Below are positions 10,047 through 19,892 of a stretch of DNA of 64,000 nt, piece after piece. Origin of the DNA: Chrysophaeum taylorii (taxonomy: Eukaryota; Sar; Pelagophyceae; Pelagomonadales; Pelagomonadaceae); assembly GCA_029834535.1 (NCBI GenBank), contig JAQMWT010000322.1:310001-374000 (forward strand), given 5' to 3'. Position 1 is the first letter of the stretch. The number at the start of each line of letters is the position of its first letter. The translations under genes and the position numbers were made by a program. Under the pieces are notes generated by a model. The model had not been told where the DNA came from and did not search any database. It was given only the letters and a program-made list of their open reading frames with translations.

Positions 10047-10575
10047 TCAGCGGTAGGACTTCTGGTAGCGCGCGCGCGCGCCAGGTCCGCCGAACTTTTT
10101 GGACTCGCACCGGCGAGCGTCGGCAACAAGGAGCGTTCTGTCGTAGCTCATCAAGATGTCACGGATCTCGTTCTTCGAGGCTTCATCGACGTCTGCGTTC
10201 TCGCTGGTCGTTAGGAGGAGGTAAACACAACACAAATTCACATTTTTGGTAGTAGGCGACGAGGGACTTGGCGATGGCCTGGCGGATCGCATAAATTTGC
10301 GCGGTGAAGCCGCCGCCCTTGACGCGGATGCGGATGTCGACGTTGGCGAAGCGCGCCGGGCCGAGGAGCAGCACGGGCTCAAAGGTCTTGAGCCGAAGGA
10401 TCTCGGGCTCGAGGAGCTCGATAGGACACCCGTTTACCTTGATGAGCCCGCGCCCCTACGGTAGTCGGTAATCACGCGTCTGGGACGAGGAAACACGCAC
10501 AGCTTTGCAGTAGGCGACGGCCGTGGCCGTCTTCTTGCGACCGAACACCTGGACGCTCTGAGTCGTCGCGGACAT
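10047..10575 (-). CDS. RPS16: Cytosolic 40S ribosomal protein S16 (uS9)
   Basis: Three exons: 10575..10501, 10455..10242 and 10192..10047, giving 144 residues, the normal length. Exon 1 encodes [19 protein letters not shown] and exon 2 encodes [20 protein letters not shown] through [16 protein letters not shown]. Exon 3 encodes [20 protein letters not shown] and the invariant C-terminus [14 protein letters not shown], whose last arginine reaches the decoding site. Introns are 45 nt (10500..10456, GTGCGT...TAG) and 49 nt (10241..10193, GTGAAT...CAG). The exon model is fixed by the very high conservation of the family. Divergent from the HSA-domain gene with 102 nt between starts. Confidence 0.97.
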
Positions 10576-10677
10576 GGGTGCTGCAAATCGCCAAGAAAGA
10601 CAGGCTCAGTGTGTAAAAATAAGCTTACCCTGGCTGTGAGGTTGATAAATTAACCTCGCGATGGAGGCGTAGAGCCG
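10576..10677. promoter_or_regulatory. Bidirectional promoter region (uS9 / HSA protein)
   Basis: 102 nt between divergent start codons. No exact GGGTTAG is present, but there is an AT-rich core (TAAAAATAAGCTTA near 10614-10627) and TTGATAAATTAA near 10642-10653. Confidence 0.4.
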
Positions 10678-13600
10678 ATGACGAGAGCGAAGCGCAAGCA
10701 GCAGGCTGCTGACGCGCCGGCGCCGGCGCCCAAGAGGCGCACACGCGGCGCGACGCGCGACGAGGCGAACGAGGCCACACCCAAGGTGCCTCGCGGGTCG
10801 TCCCACAAGGCCGGTGCGAGCAAGGGGACGAGCCACCGAAAGCGGAGCAGTCGGTCAAACTCGGCGGGCGACACGACGCCACCGCCACCGGAAGAGACCG
10901 CCGTCGCCGCCGAGGTTCCCGCCGTGCAGCTGGCGCCGCCAGAGCCGCCCCAGCCGCCCCAGCCGCCGCCGCCGCCCCAGCAGCAGCCGCCGCCGCCGCA
11001 GCTCGCGCCGTCGCTAACGAGGCCGGTGGCGCTCGCGCCGCCGCCCATCGCTGCGCAGTACCCCCAAGCTGCGATGGCTCGTGGCGTTGCGCGGCCACCG
11101 GCCGCGTATGGCGCGGCGGTTCAGGCGGCGGCGGCGGCGGCGGCGGCGTTCGCGCCCGCGCTGTCGGCGGGTCCTCGCGTCGTCGCGTCGACCGCGCAGC
11201 GACCACCCGAGGGCCCCCAGCGCCAGCGCCGTCCCAAGCAGCAGCCACAGCAGCAGGCGCTCGAGGTGGTGGTCCCGGTGCAGGCGGGGCTTTCGGCGAG
11301 GCCCCGCGGGGTGCCGGGCGGCGTTCAGGTCGTCGTCGGCCAGCCGCAGCCCCAGGCGCAGGCGCAGGCGGCGCGAGCTCAGGCGCAGCGGCGTCGACGC
11401 ACGGCGGCCGAGCTGGCGGCGCAGGGGGTGCCGGCGCAGGCGATAGTGGCGCAAGCGACGATGGTGCCGCCGCCGCAGGCCGTGATCGGGGGGTCCAAGG
11501 CGGTGGTGGTGGATAAGGAGGAGAAGGACGCGGCGTACCGCGCGGCGGTCCAGGCGTTCAACGCGCAGATGAAAACGCTGCGGGCGCGATGGCAGTCGGC
11601 GCTGGCGAGGCTCAAGCAGTCGTCGCGGCGCGGGTACCGCGGCGGGTTGCTGCCGACGATGTGCCTGCCGACGCGCGCCAAAACGCAGCTGGACTTCGCG
11701 TTGGACGAAGCGCGATGGCTCGCGGTCGACTTCCACGAGGAGCGAAAGTGGAAAATCGCGGTCGCCAAGAAGCTGGCCGAGGCGTGCGCGGCGCGGATCC
11801 TCGCGCCCGGCGCGGCGTCGCGGTCGCGCGACGAGGAGTATGCGCTCGCGCGGCGCGCCGACGCGCTCCTCGACGCCGGCAGGCCGGCCGTCTGGGCGGG
11901 GTCGCGCGCGACGGACCTCGCGGCGTTCGCCGTCGCTCGGTTCGAACGTGTGCACGTGGTGACGGACGATTCGCGGAGAAAGCAGTGGTCGCGCGCCCTC
12001 GAGCGTCGCGGGGTGGGCCCGGCGCGTCTTGTCCGCGACGCCGCCGCGTCGGACGCGTACATCGTCGACGCGCGCGGCCTCGCCTCGTTTCCCTCGCTCG
12101 ACGGCGCCAAGCCGCGGGTCGTCGTCGTGCCCGAGTGCCTGGGCGACGAAGAAAACGGGCTGCGCCGCGCGCTCGGGCTCGGGGACGCGGACCTCGCGTC
12201 GATCCTCGTGACTGGGGCCCCGCCCAAGCAGCCGTCGCGGCGGTTGCGGCCGCGCGACGAGGAGCCGCGGCGCAAGAAGCACCGCGCGCCGCTCGCTTAC
12301 GTCGTAAGGCTCGCGGCGACCGAGGCCGAGCGACGGGCTTACGCGCGCGTCGCCGCGCGAGAGCGGCGCGCCCTCTCGCGCGCGCGGTGCGCCGACTCGG
12401 ACAAGGTCGCGCGGCCCGCGGCCGCGGCGCTCCGGTCGCTCGCTTTGGCCTGCGCCGACGCCAAGGTTGGCTTCGTCGCCGACCTCCTTCGCCACCTCGC
12501 GGCGGCCGGCAAGAAGGCGGTCGTCGCCGCGTTTCTGCCCGAGGCACTGCGGCGGCTCCGGCGTGCCCTCAAGACGGCGGCGATCGCCTTCGTCGACCTC
12601 GACGACGCGACAAACCCCCGCGACGACGCGACGGCCCTCCTCGTCTCGAGCCGCCGCCTCCTCGCGCCGCTCGACTTGGCCGTCGACGCTTTCCTCGTGC
12701 TCGACGCCGACCCCCTCCGACGCCTCGCGCTCCTCGACCGCTGCCGCCTCAAGCCCGACGCCTTCGCGCTCAGGCTCGTCGTCGACGCGACCCTCGACGC
12801 CGCGCTCGCCTGCGGCGTACCCCCCGAGCCGCCGCCGCCGGCGGAGCCCCCCGCGGCCGCCGACGCCGCCGGCGACGACGGGGCGCCCGCCGAGGAGAAC
12901 GCCGCGGCGCCCGTGGAGGAAGAGGAGGAGGAAGACGACGAGGGCCGGGCGGCGTCGTCGTCCTCCTCCTCGTCGTCGAAGGGCGGCGGAGGCGTCGCGA
13001 ACAGAGACGACGAGCAGCCGCGCGACGTCGTCGAGGTGTCGCGATTGCCGCGAGTTATAGCCGTCGAGAAGGAGCCGCGAGGGACGGGCCCGCCCATCGC
13101 CAACGTCGCCAATGCGCCCATCGACCTCGTCCTCCTCGCCGAGCCGCGCCGCACGAACGAGCTCCTGCTGCCCTGCGCGCCGGCCAAGCGCGACCGCCTC
13201 GCCCGGCGTCTCTCGCGCGCGACGTGCCGGTTTGAGGCCGCGCATCTGGCGACCGTCGAGGCGGCGACCCAAAAAGACCAAAGCAGGTGGTTCGACGAGG
13301 GCTTCTTCTACGAGGCGGTCCTCGTCGGTGGTCCTGGCGGCATCGCGGCCCCCCTCGCGGGCGACCCGACCCTCGACCTCTCGGCGGCGAGACCCCCCCT
13401 CGGCGACGTCCACGACCTCGTGCACTCGCCCGAGTGGCTCCGCGTCTCGAGGCAGACGACGCTCAATCGCCGGCTCAAATACAACGCGCAGACGGCAGCC
13501 GCCGCAACCACTCGACGAATCGCTGCCGCGAAAAAGTCGGCCACCCTCCTCAAAACCGCCGGCGCCACCAAATCAATGGTGGTGCTTCCGACGCAGGCTG

Positions 13601-14634
13601 GGCCTTGCGCGCACCCCCAGACGAGACACGCGCAGCAGCAGCAGCAGCAGCAGCCGCAGCAGCAGCCGCCGGCGGCGACGATCCCGGTCCCGCCGAGCGT
13701 CCCGCGACACCTTGCGCCGCCTGCGCCCGCGCCGGCCGCCAAGCCCGACGAGGAACCCGTCGAGCCCTTCGATCCCGACTCGGTCTCCTTCGACGACGTC
13801 AAGAAGGCGAGCCCCGGCCTCGTCGCCGCGTGGGGGACGACCGAGCGATCCTGGCAACGACGAGGTCCCCCGCCGATCAAGCGCCCGACGCGCCCGCTCG
13901 ACGCGCGCTCCTTCGTCGCCTTCTTGGCCAAGCACGCAGGCCCGCATCCCAAGTACGTCGCGCCCGTCACGGACAACAAGACCTTCCTCGTAAGACGCGA
14001 CCAAGACTACGAAACTCGAGCTACCGGCGAGGGCGAGGACTCGCCGAAAGACGGCAAACCGCTTCCAACGCCGGAGGAAACGTTGCGACGTAACCTCGAG
14101 ATTCTTGTGAGGTTTGGTCTTGGCCGAGTCACGCTGCTGTTCTTGCGCAGGTGTCTTGCGTCAAGGAGAATCCGCCGACGCCGTCGCCTTTCGACGACGA
14201 GGACGTCGAGGACGTCGAGGACGTCAAGAAAGAGCCCCCGCCCGTCACCGATATCAATCGCTTGTTCGAGGAGCGCAACATCCTCAACCCGTTTCAGATC
14301 ATCGACCGCTACGAGGCACAAAAGGCCGTGGACGAGGTGCACAGGGAGGCCGCCTCTGCCGCGGCCGCGGCCGCGAAACGGGCGCTAGACGAACGACGAG
14401 CCGAGGAGCGGGAAACACCGACGGAGGCAGCACCTGCAGCCAAGGAAGCACCGACGGAGGCAGCACCTGCAGCCAAGGAAACATCGACGGAGGCATCACC
14501 TGCAGCCAAGGAAACACCGACGGAGGCAGCACCTGCAGCCAAGGAGCGGGAAACACCGACGGAGGCAGCGCCTGCACCCAGTAGTGGACAGCAACACAAG
14601 CAAGAGGATGCAGGGCCGCCACATCAACAAAGCG

Positions 14635-14669
<35 letters not shown>

Positions 14670-14672
14670 TGA
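10678..14672 (+). CDS. HSA-domain protein with a degenerate SNF2-helicase-like core
   Basis: Two exons (10678..14106 and 14151..14672; 44-nt intron GTGAGG...GCAG) give 1316 residues. The N-terminus is Pro/Gln/Ala-rich. Residues 328-385 look like an HSA domain (AKTQLDFALDEARWLAVDF, then EERKWKIAVAKKLAEACAAR), the actin/Arp-binding helix of SWR1, p400, Eaf1/VID21 and BRM. Residues about 400-516 and 595-695 follow the order of SNF2 helicase lobes: HVVTDDSRRKQWSRALERR, KPRVVVVPE in the DEAH position, then KVGFVADLLRHLAAAGKKAV and RRLLAPLDLAVDAFLVLDAD. The Walker A lysine loop, DEAH box and arginine finger motifs are not present. The C-terminus has five copies of a TEAAPAAKE-type repeat and a poly-Ser end. 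Likely a NuA4/SWR-complex scaffold; the HSA call is firmer than the helicase call. Confidence 0.75.
14411..14577 (+). repeat. In-frame ~30-nt tandem repeat
   Basis: Five imperfect copies of a unit reading ACCGACGGAGGCAGCACCTG followed by CAGCCAAGGA, translated as (ET)PTEAAPAAKE. It lies in the last exon of the HSA protein. The high similarity of the copies points to recent expansion, so copy number probably varies between strains. Confidence 0.85.
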
Positions 14673-15125
14673 TACGGTCGTCTCGCTCGCCGCCGCGGGG
14701 CGTCAACCTCTCGAGCATGCCAAGGTGCTCTGACGGGCCGCCGATGTGGGATACTCGTCGGAAGGAGGATCCGCTGCTTGCTTGCTTGCTTGCTTGCTTC
14801 GGAGGTGTGCGAGCGAGGCTTTTTCTTCAGCAGCAGCAGCAGCTCCCCGGCTGCTGGAAATTAATACGCGTGTAGTTTACTTATTTGTGTGAAAATTAAC
14901 ATTATCTTAAGACCGACCGTCTCGAACCGACCGTCTCGAACCGACCGTTCTCCTTTCCGTTAATAGACAAAGCCTCCTGGTGCTGCCCAACTTACATTTT
15001 TTTCTACAGCAGTCACGGCGGCGACGTCGGCATGGATTCTGGATGCGAATAAAATTTCAAAATGAGAAGAGTAGTGGCGCCTTTTTATATCCCCGGACGA
15101 TGATGATGATGACGAGCATCTGCCG
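14673..15125. other. Spacer between convergent genes with microsatellites
   Basis: 452 nt between the 3' ends of the HSA gene and the SPEF2 gene. It contains a GCTT tandem run (14777-14799), CAGCAG tracts, a triplicate of CCGACCGTCTCGAA-like sequence (14909-14950) and a GAT/GAC run near 15100. No gene seen. Both transcripts must end here. Confidence 0.5.
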
Positions 15126-18100
15126 CTACTGCTGCTGCTGGAGAGATGCGAGGTGGTGGAGGTGGTCGACGAGAGCGTCGACGGAAACGACACCCCGCGC
15201 GCGAGGAGGGTCTAGGGTGGCGAGGACACGGCCGAGGGAGGCGGCGACCGCGTCGCCAGGTGCTCGCTGCCAGGCTTTGGGGAGTGCGGTCGCGGTAAGA
15301 GCGAGGCGCTGGAGGATCTCCGTGGCCTGGCCGTAGGTAACGACGCCGTCGTTCGACGCGGCGCTGTCGAACGCAGTCCGGAGGGTAAGGATCTGGTGGT
15401 CGGCGAAGGCAGTCTCGGGGAGGTCGAGGGGTTCGGGGGGAGGCGGGGGTTCGGGGAGCGCGGCGCGCGCGGCGGCGTGGATCAAGAGCTGGTGCGCGCG
15501 CGGATGGGTCGTCCATATTTCGCACTCGCCGAGGGGCACGAGTTTCGAGCTGGGGTCGACTCTCAGGACGATGCCGTCGACAACCCACTCGTCCTCGAGG
15601 ACTTTCTCCTTTTCGATCAAATCGCGCGCACGCGCGACGACCTCTTCGACGACGGCCGCCTCGGCTCGAACGCGCGCGTCCCGCCACTCGGCGAGCTCGG
15701 CGAGGACACCTCTCGAGCGGGCCTCGATCGCGACGACGGCGCGGCGCTCGACGTCTCTGATCCGTTCGACGCGCGCCTCGAGCAGCGCCGCCTCGCGCTC
15801 GACGGCGGCAACCTCGAGCCGCTGGGCGGTTTCCCGCCACTTTCCCGCGAACTCGAGCGCAGCCGCGACGGCACCGTCGAGCGGCGTCGTCGTCGTCGTC
15901 GTTTCGCTTTTCTTTTTACTCGACTGCGCTTGCTTTTTCTTCGCCTCGTCGTCGGGAAAAAGCAGGTCGCCGACGAGCACGTCTGGAGGCAGCGGCTGTC
16001 GTCCGTCGGATGCGCCGCTGTCGGCCGCCTTCTTGTTTGAAAAGGACGGTCTCTTTGCCGACGACTCGTCGTCGTCGTACGCGCAGATTTTCGCGAGACG
16101 ACCCCAGCAGCCGACTTTCGCGCCCCCGACGGTTTCGTCGGCGTCGGCTGCGAGGTGCGGGTAGCGGACGTGCGCGTAGTCGTACAGAAGCATGAGGGCG
16201 GCGTGCGTCCGGTCGACCTCGAGCTGAACAAGGGCGGCAAAGTTGCGCGAGGCGGCGAGCGACCGGCGCTCGACGGCGCCGTCGGCCTCGAGCGCCTCGA
16301 GCGCGGCCGTCGCGTCGTCGCGGCGCGCCTCGACTTCCGTCCACATCGCCGCCCGGAGCTCTTCGACGCGCAAGTGGAACTCGGCCTTGGTGCTGTCGTC
16401 GCCCCGCATAGCGCGCGGCACGCGGTTGTATTCGGCGATAAACCGCTCGAGCGCCGTTTGGCGGTCGTCGGGCCGCGCGAGGAAGCGCGCGAAGTCCGCC
16501 CGCACCGCGTACAGCCGCGCCAGCGCGGCGGTGCGCTCGGCGCGCATCGCCCGGAACACGCCGCGCGCGCCGCGGCAATACGCGGCCTCGGTCGCGTTCC
16601 ACGCGCTCGCCAACGTTTCTGCCAGCGCCTGGGGCAACTTTTTTTCTCGGGCTGACGACGACGGAGAACACCGAGGCGCCTCTTCTACGAGGTGACCTGC
16701 GATCGCGCTCCTGGCAGCCTCGGCGAGCGCAGCGGCGGCGGTCGCGGCGACCCCGCGCGCCACCGTATCGTCTCGCTCGTCGGAGGCTGCCGCCGCGGCG
16801 GCAGCCTGCGCGGTCGCGGCGTCTGCTTCGGCCTCGAGCGTGGCGAGTCGCGCGGCGCGCTCGGCGTCACGCTGCGCGCGCTCTTCGGCCGCTTTTTGCT
16901 CATCGGGCGCGCGCGCCGCGACGAGCTCCTCGACGACCGGACAAATAATGAGCTCGAAGATTTCATCTTGCGTTTTCGTTTTGGGGTCGACCGATATCTC
17001 GCGGGCGGTACCGAATCTTTCGAGGAATGTGCGCAGGCCTAGCGCCGCGGCGTCGTGCGCGGCGATCTGAAGCGGCAGGCACGCCGTCGGGTTGGCCGGG
17101 TCCTCGATGGGGACGAGCCGCGCCTTGCACGGTTCGTCGTAGTCCGGCTGGTTCCACTCGAGATGGTACTCGCGGTTCTCGCCGTCTTCGTCCGAATCGA
17201 CGCGTCTCCCGAGAGCGCGCCGCAGCGCGTCGTCCACCGTCGTGCCGAGGATGAAGACGAAGTCGACGCCCGACGTCACGAATTCCTTCTCCTCCTCCTC
17301 ATCATCGTCGTCGTGATCATCGAGGGGCGGCGAGGAGCCCGGCCACTTTGGTTCGGGCTTTGGCCGCGGCTGGGCGAGCGGCGACGCGAAGTCCCAGCGG
17401 CTCGGCGCGTGCTCGTACGCGTCGTAGCCCGTGAGCGCCTTCTCGAGCGCTGCGGCCTGCGAGGCCGTCTCGGGAAAGTCGTCGAGGATCCAGCCGTCGC
17501 AACGCGCGTCGTCGTTGTTGTCGTGGTTGTTGTTCTTCCTCGCCAGCCGCGCGACCCCAGCGGCGACGAGTCCCGCGTACATGTCGTCCGAGATGGCGCC
17601 GCCACCTCGCAAGACGCCGCGCGCAGCCCGCCCGAGTCGCCGAAGCTCGGCGTCCTCGTCGTCCTCGAAGACAACAATCCGTCCTAGGGCCGCGGCCTCG
17701 CTCGTCTCCATCGCCTCCTCCAGCAAGCTCGAGACCGACAGTACCTTGAGGTGAAACCGCTCGGCGAGCCGCGCCGCCTGCGAGCTCTTCCCAGAGTACG
17801 TACGGCCGACCAAGCAAATCCGTAGCGGGAACTCGGGCGGCAACGCGAGCGGCGGCGAGCGACGCAGGTCGGTCGCGGCAGCCCGGACCTCGATCACGGC
17901 TTCGCCGATCGCGTGGTCCGGGGCGTCTTCTGCTCCCTCGCCGCCGACGATGCCGTTGAGGCCGCCGCCGCGCTCGACCCGCTCGAGTTCGGGCGAGAAC
18001 CACGCGGGCGGCGCGTTGGTCAGGTACTCGTCGAGATCCCAAGAGTCCAGGAGTGTCTCGACGGCCTCGGGGTCCGCTGTCGCTTCTTCGCAGAGTTGAT

Positions 18101-19787
18101 CGACGGGCGGCCACCCGGGCGGCACGCTCGGGGGGACGGCCGCCACCGCGACCACCTTTGCACCAGCAGCTGGTTTTTTGTCTTCCTCGTCGTCGTAGTA
18201 GGCGCCGAAGGCGGCCGAGGCGGCGACCAACGACAAAGCAGGGTCCGCGTCTGCTGCGCCGAGCTTGAGGACGAGAGATTTTCGCGCCAAAAGCCTGATG
18301 GCGTCGTGCACGGGGGCCTCATCCACTGTCGTCGAGTGCGACGGCTCGAATCGCAGGCCCTGGTACTCGGGCGCGGGCATCTCGGCACTCCGCAGGTCGG
18401 CGACCTCGAGGGCGAGCGCGACGGTAAGCCGTACCAATTCGAGACACGTTTCCTCGTGTGCCTTGCGGCTCGCGGCCGCCCTCGCCTCGGTGGCGACGGA
18501 CCTAATCGCGCTGTATGCGTCGACCTCGAGCTCGTAGGCGGCGACGTCTTGCTCGAGCCGCGCGCCGTCGCGTCTCATCGCGTTCTCGGCGTCGACGTCG
18601 ACGCGCGCCTTGTACTGCTGTTCGTGGTACTGGCGCGACTCGTTCATGCGGTCGGCATAGTTGGCGATATCAGCGAGCCTTTTCTCGAGCTCGATCTCCG
18701 CCTTGCACTTGCGCGTCAACATCTTTTCGAACTCCTCGGCCTGGCGGTCGTAGCAACGCTGGAGCATCTCTTCGCGACGCTCGGCGAGGAACTTGCGGCG
18801 CCGCATTTCGTTCCTTCGCGCGCTCTCGTCGCGCTCAGCTTTGACCTCGCGGATCTTTTTGACCTGCGAACGGAACGCTTCGTCGAGCTTGCGCGCGTCG
18901 AGCACCGTCTCGTCGCCGACCTGGATTGTCGGGAGGAGCCGTTCGGCCGGAGCGGGCGCCAGCTCGTTGAGTTTTGCCTCGAAGGCATCCAGATCATCCG
19001 CAACCGCCGACTGCATCTTAGCCTTGGCAGTCTGCTTGCGTCGTTCTAGCGCTTCCGCGCGTTTCGCCGCTCTCTGCTCCCTTTGTTTGACGATCGCCGC
19101 CCGCTCCTCGCGCAGTCGCTTCCACTCCTCCTCGCCCCGCTCCTCCCACGTCTTCAAAAACGCCGCTTCTTGGGACCGTAGGTATAACCGCGCTTTCCGG
19201 CTCGCGTCGCGGGCCTTCTCGTGTGCGTTTATGGCCACCAGCCGTTCCCGCTCCGCCTGCGCTTCGAGCAGCTTCCTCCTGTCGACGAACTTGCGCAGGT
19301 GGCGCCGCACCATGATGTCGTTCGGGTTCTCCGCGCGCTCCCGCACTGCCCTCTCGAAAATCCTCCCTTTCGCCGCATCGTACTGCGGCTTGCTCGCGCG
19401 GTGCGGGAGGTTTGGGAGCGGCTGGACCCCGTCGCGCGGCCACCGCACCGACACCGGACAGCTCGACGCCTTGAGCGCGTCGAGCTTCATCTTCATCTGG
19501 TACAACACCATCGCCCCGGTCCCGGGCCTGGCCTCCATAATTTTGGTGGCGAGGGCGGCGTCGAACTTGATGCCGAGCTTGTTGAGGGCGGGCTCGAGGA
19601 GGCAGAAGTTTTGAATCTTGGCGTCGGGGCTGTCGCGCCGGCGCAACTTGTGGTGCCCTGGCAGCTGGTTGTGTCGGTGGAGCAGCGCTCCGAGGACGAA
19701 CCCCGACGCGAGCGACGCATCGAGCGTCTTTTCGCTCACGCCGAGCTCAAGTTCCGTGTTGACCCACGCCACCAATATCGACACCAT
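15126..19787 (-). CDS. SPEF2: Sperm flagellar protein 2 / central-pair protein CPC1 homologue
   Basis: Axonemal central-pair-apparatus protein required for normal flagellar beating. Intronless, 1553 residues. Residues 1-100 form the CH-like (CLAMP) domain typical of SPEF2 (ILVAWVNTELELGVSEKTLD ... GFVLGALLHRHNQL). Long charged coiled-coils follow (about 140-480). An adenylate-kinase-like P-loop domain starts at about residue 650 (RICLVGRTYSGKSSQAARLA). Further coiled-coil follows, and the C-terminus has an EF-hand-like helix pair (LRTAFDSAASNDGVVTYGQA). The order CH, coiled coil, adenylate kinase, C-terminal coil matches SPEF2/CPC1 of algae and animals. It shows that the organism builds a motile 9+2 flagellum at some life stage. 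Divergent from the HAD gene with 105 nt between starts. Confidence 0.88.
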   Translation of the reverse strand: MVSILVAWVNTELELGVSEKTLDASLASGFVLGALLHRHNQLPGHHKLRRRDSPDAKIQNFCLLEPALNKLGIKFDAALATKIMEARPGTGAMVLYQMKMKLDALKASSCPVSVRWPRDGVQPLPNLPHRASKPQYDAAKGRIFERAVRERAENPNDIMVRRHLRKFVDRRKLLEAQAERERLVAINAHEKARDASRKARLYLRSQEAAFLKTWEERGEEEWKRLREERAAIVKQREQRAAKRAEALERRKQTAKAKMQSAVADDLDAFEAKLNELAPAPAERLLPTIQVGDETVLDARKLDEAFRSQVKKIREVKAERDESARRNEMRRRKFLAERREEMLQRCYDRQAEEFEKMLTRKCKAEIELEKRLADIANYADRMNESRQYHEQQYKARVDVDAENAMRRDGARLEQDVAAYELEVDAYSAIRSVATEARAAASRKAHEETCLELVRLTVALALEVADLRSAEMPAPEYQGLRFEPSHSTTVDEAPVHDAIRLLARKSLVLKLGAADADPALSLVAASAAFGAYYDDEEDKKPAAGAKVVAVAAVPPSVPPGWPPVDQLCEEATADPEAVETLLDSWDLDEYLTNAPPAWFSPELERVERGGGLNGIVGGEGAEDAPDHAIGEAVIEVRAAATDLRRSPPLALPPEFPLRICLVGRTYSGKSSQAARLAERFHLKVLSVSSLLEEAMETSEAAALGRIVVFEDDEDAELRRLGRAARGVLRGGGAISDDMYAGLVAAGVARLARKNNNHDNNDDARCDGWILDDFPETASQAAALEKALTGYDAYEHAPSRWDFASPLAQPRPKPEPKWPGSSPPLDDHDDDDEEEEKEFVTSGVDFVFILGTTVDDALRRALGRRVDSDEDGENREYHLEWNQPDYDEPCKARLVPIEDPANPTACLPLQIAAHDAAALGLRTFLERFGTAREISVDPKTKTQDEIFELIICPVVEELVAARAPDEQKAAEERAQRDAERAARLATLEAEADAATAQAAAAAAASDERDDTVARGVAATAAAALAEAARSAIAGHLVEEAPRCSPSSSAREKKLPQALAETLASAWNATEAAYCRGARGVFRAMRAERTAALARLYAVRADFARFLARPDDRQTALERFIAEYNRVPRAMRGDDSTKAEFHLRVEELRAAMWTEVEARRDDATAALEALEADGAVERRSLAASRNFAALVQLEVDRTHAALMLLYDYAHVRYPHLAADADETVGGAKVGCWGRLAKICAYDDDESSAKRPSFSNKKAADSGASDGRQPLPPDVLVGDLLFPDDEAKKKQAQSSKKKSETTTTTTPLDGAVAAALEFAGKWRETAQRLEVAAVEREAALLEARVERIRDVERRAVVAIEARSRGVLAELAEWRDARVRAEAAVVEEVVARARDLIEKEKVLEDEWVVDGIVLRVDPSSKLVPLGECEIWTTHPRAHQLLIHAAARAALPEPPPPPEPLDLPETAFADHQILTLRTAFDSAASNDGVVTYGQATEILQRLALTATALPKAWQRAPGDAVAASLGRVLATLDPPRARGVVSVDALVDHLHHLASLQQQQ

Positions 19788-19892
19788 CGTGTCGGCACGA
19801 CTCGGCGTTATTCAAAAAAAGGGTTATGATGAAGTTTTTGAGGGTTTTGTCCAAAATTTATTTGTTCAAGTTGTTGTTGTTGCAGAGAAGCA
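19788..19892. promoter_or_regulatory. Bidirectional promoter region (SPEF2 / HAD protein)
   Basis: 105 nt between divergent starts, AT-rich relative to the genes. Contains GGGTTA (19821-19826) and AGGGTTTT (19841-19848), similar to the elements in the other divergent gaps. Confidence 0.45.

Noticed and set aside
11014-13425. 803-residue open frame on the minus strand opposite the HSA gene
   Set aside because: It is Arg-rich with no recognisable motif and is the mirror of a GC-rich coding strand; the plus-strand frame has the HSA domain and the spliced continuation.
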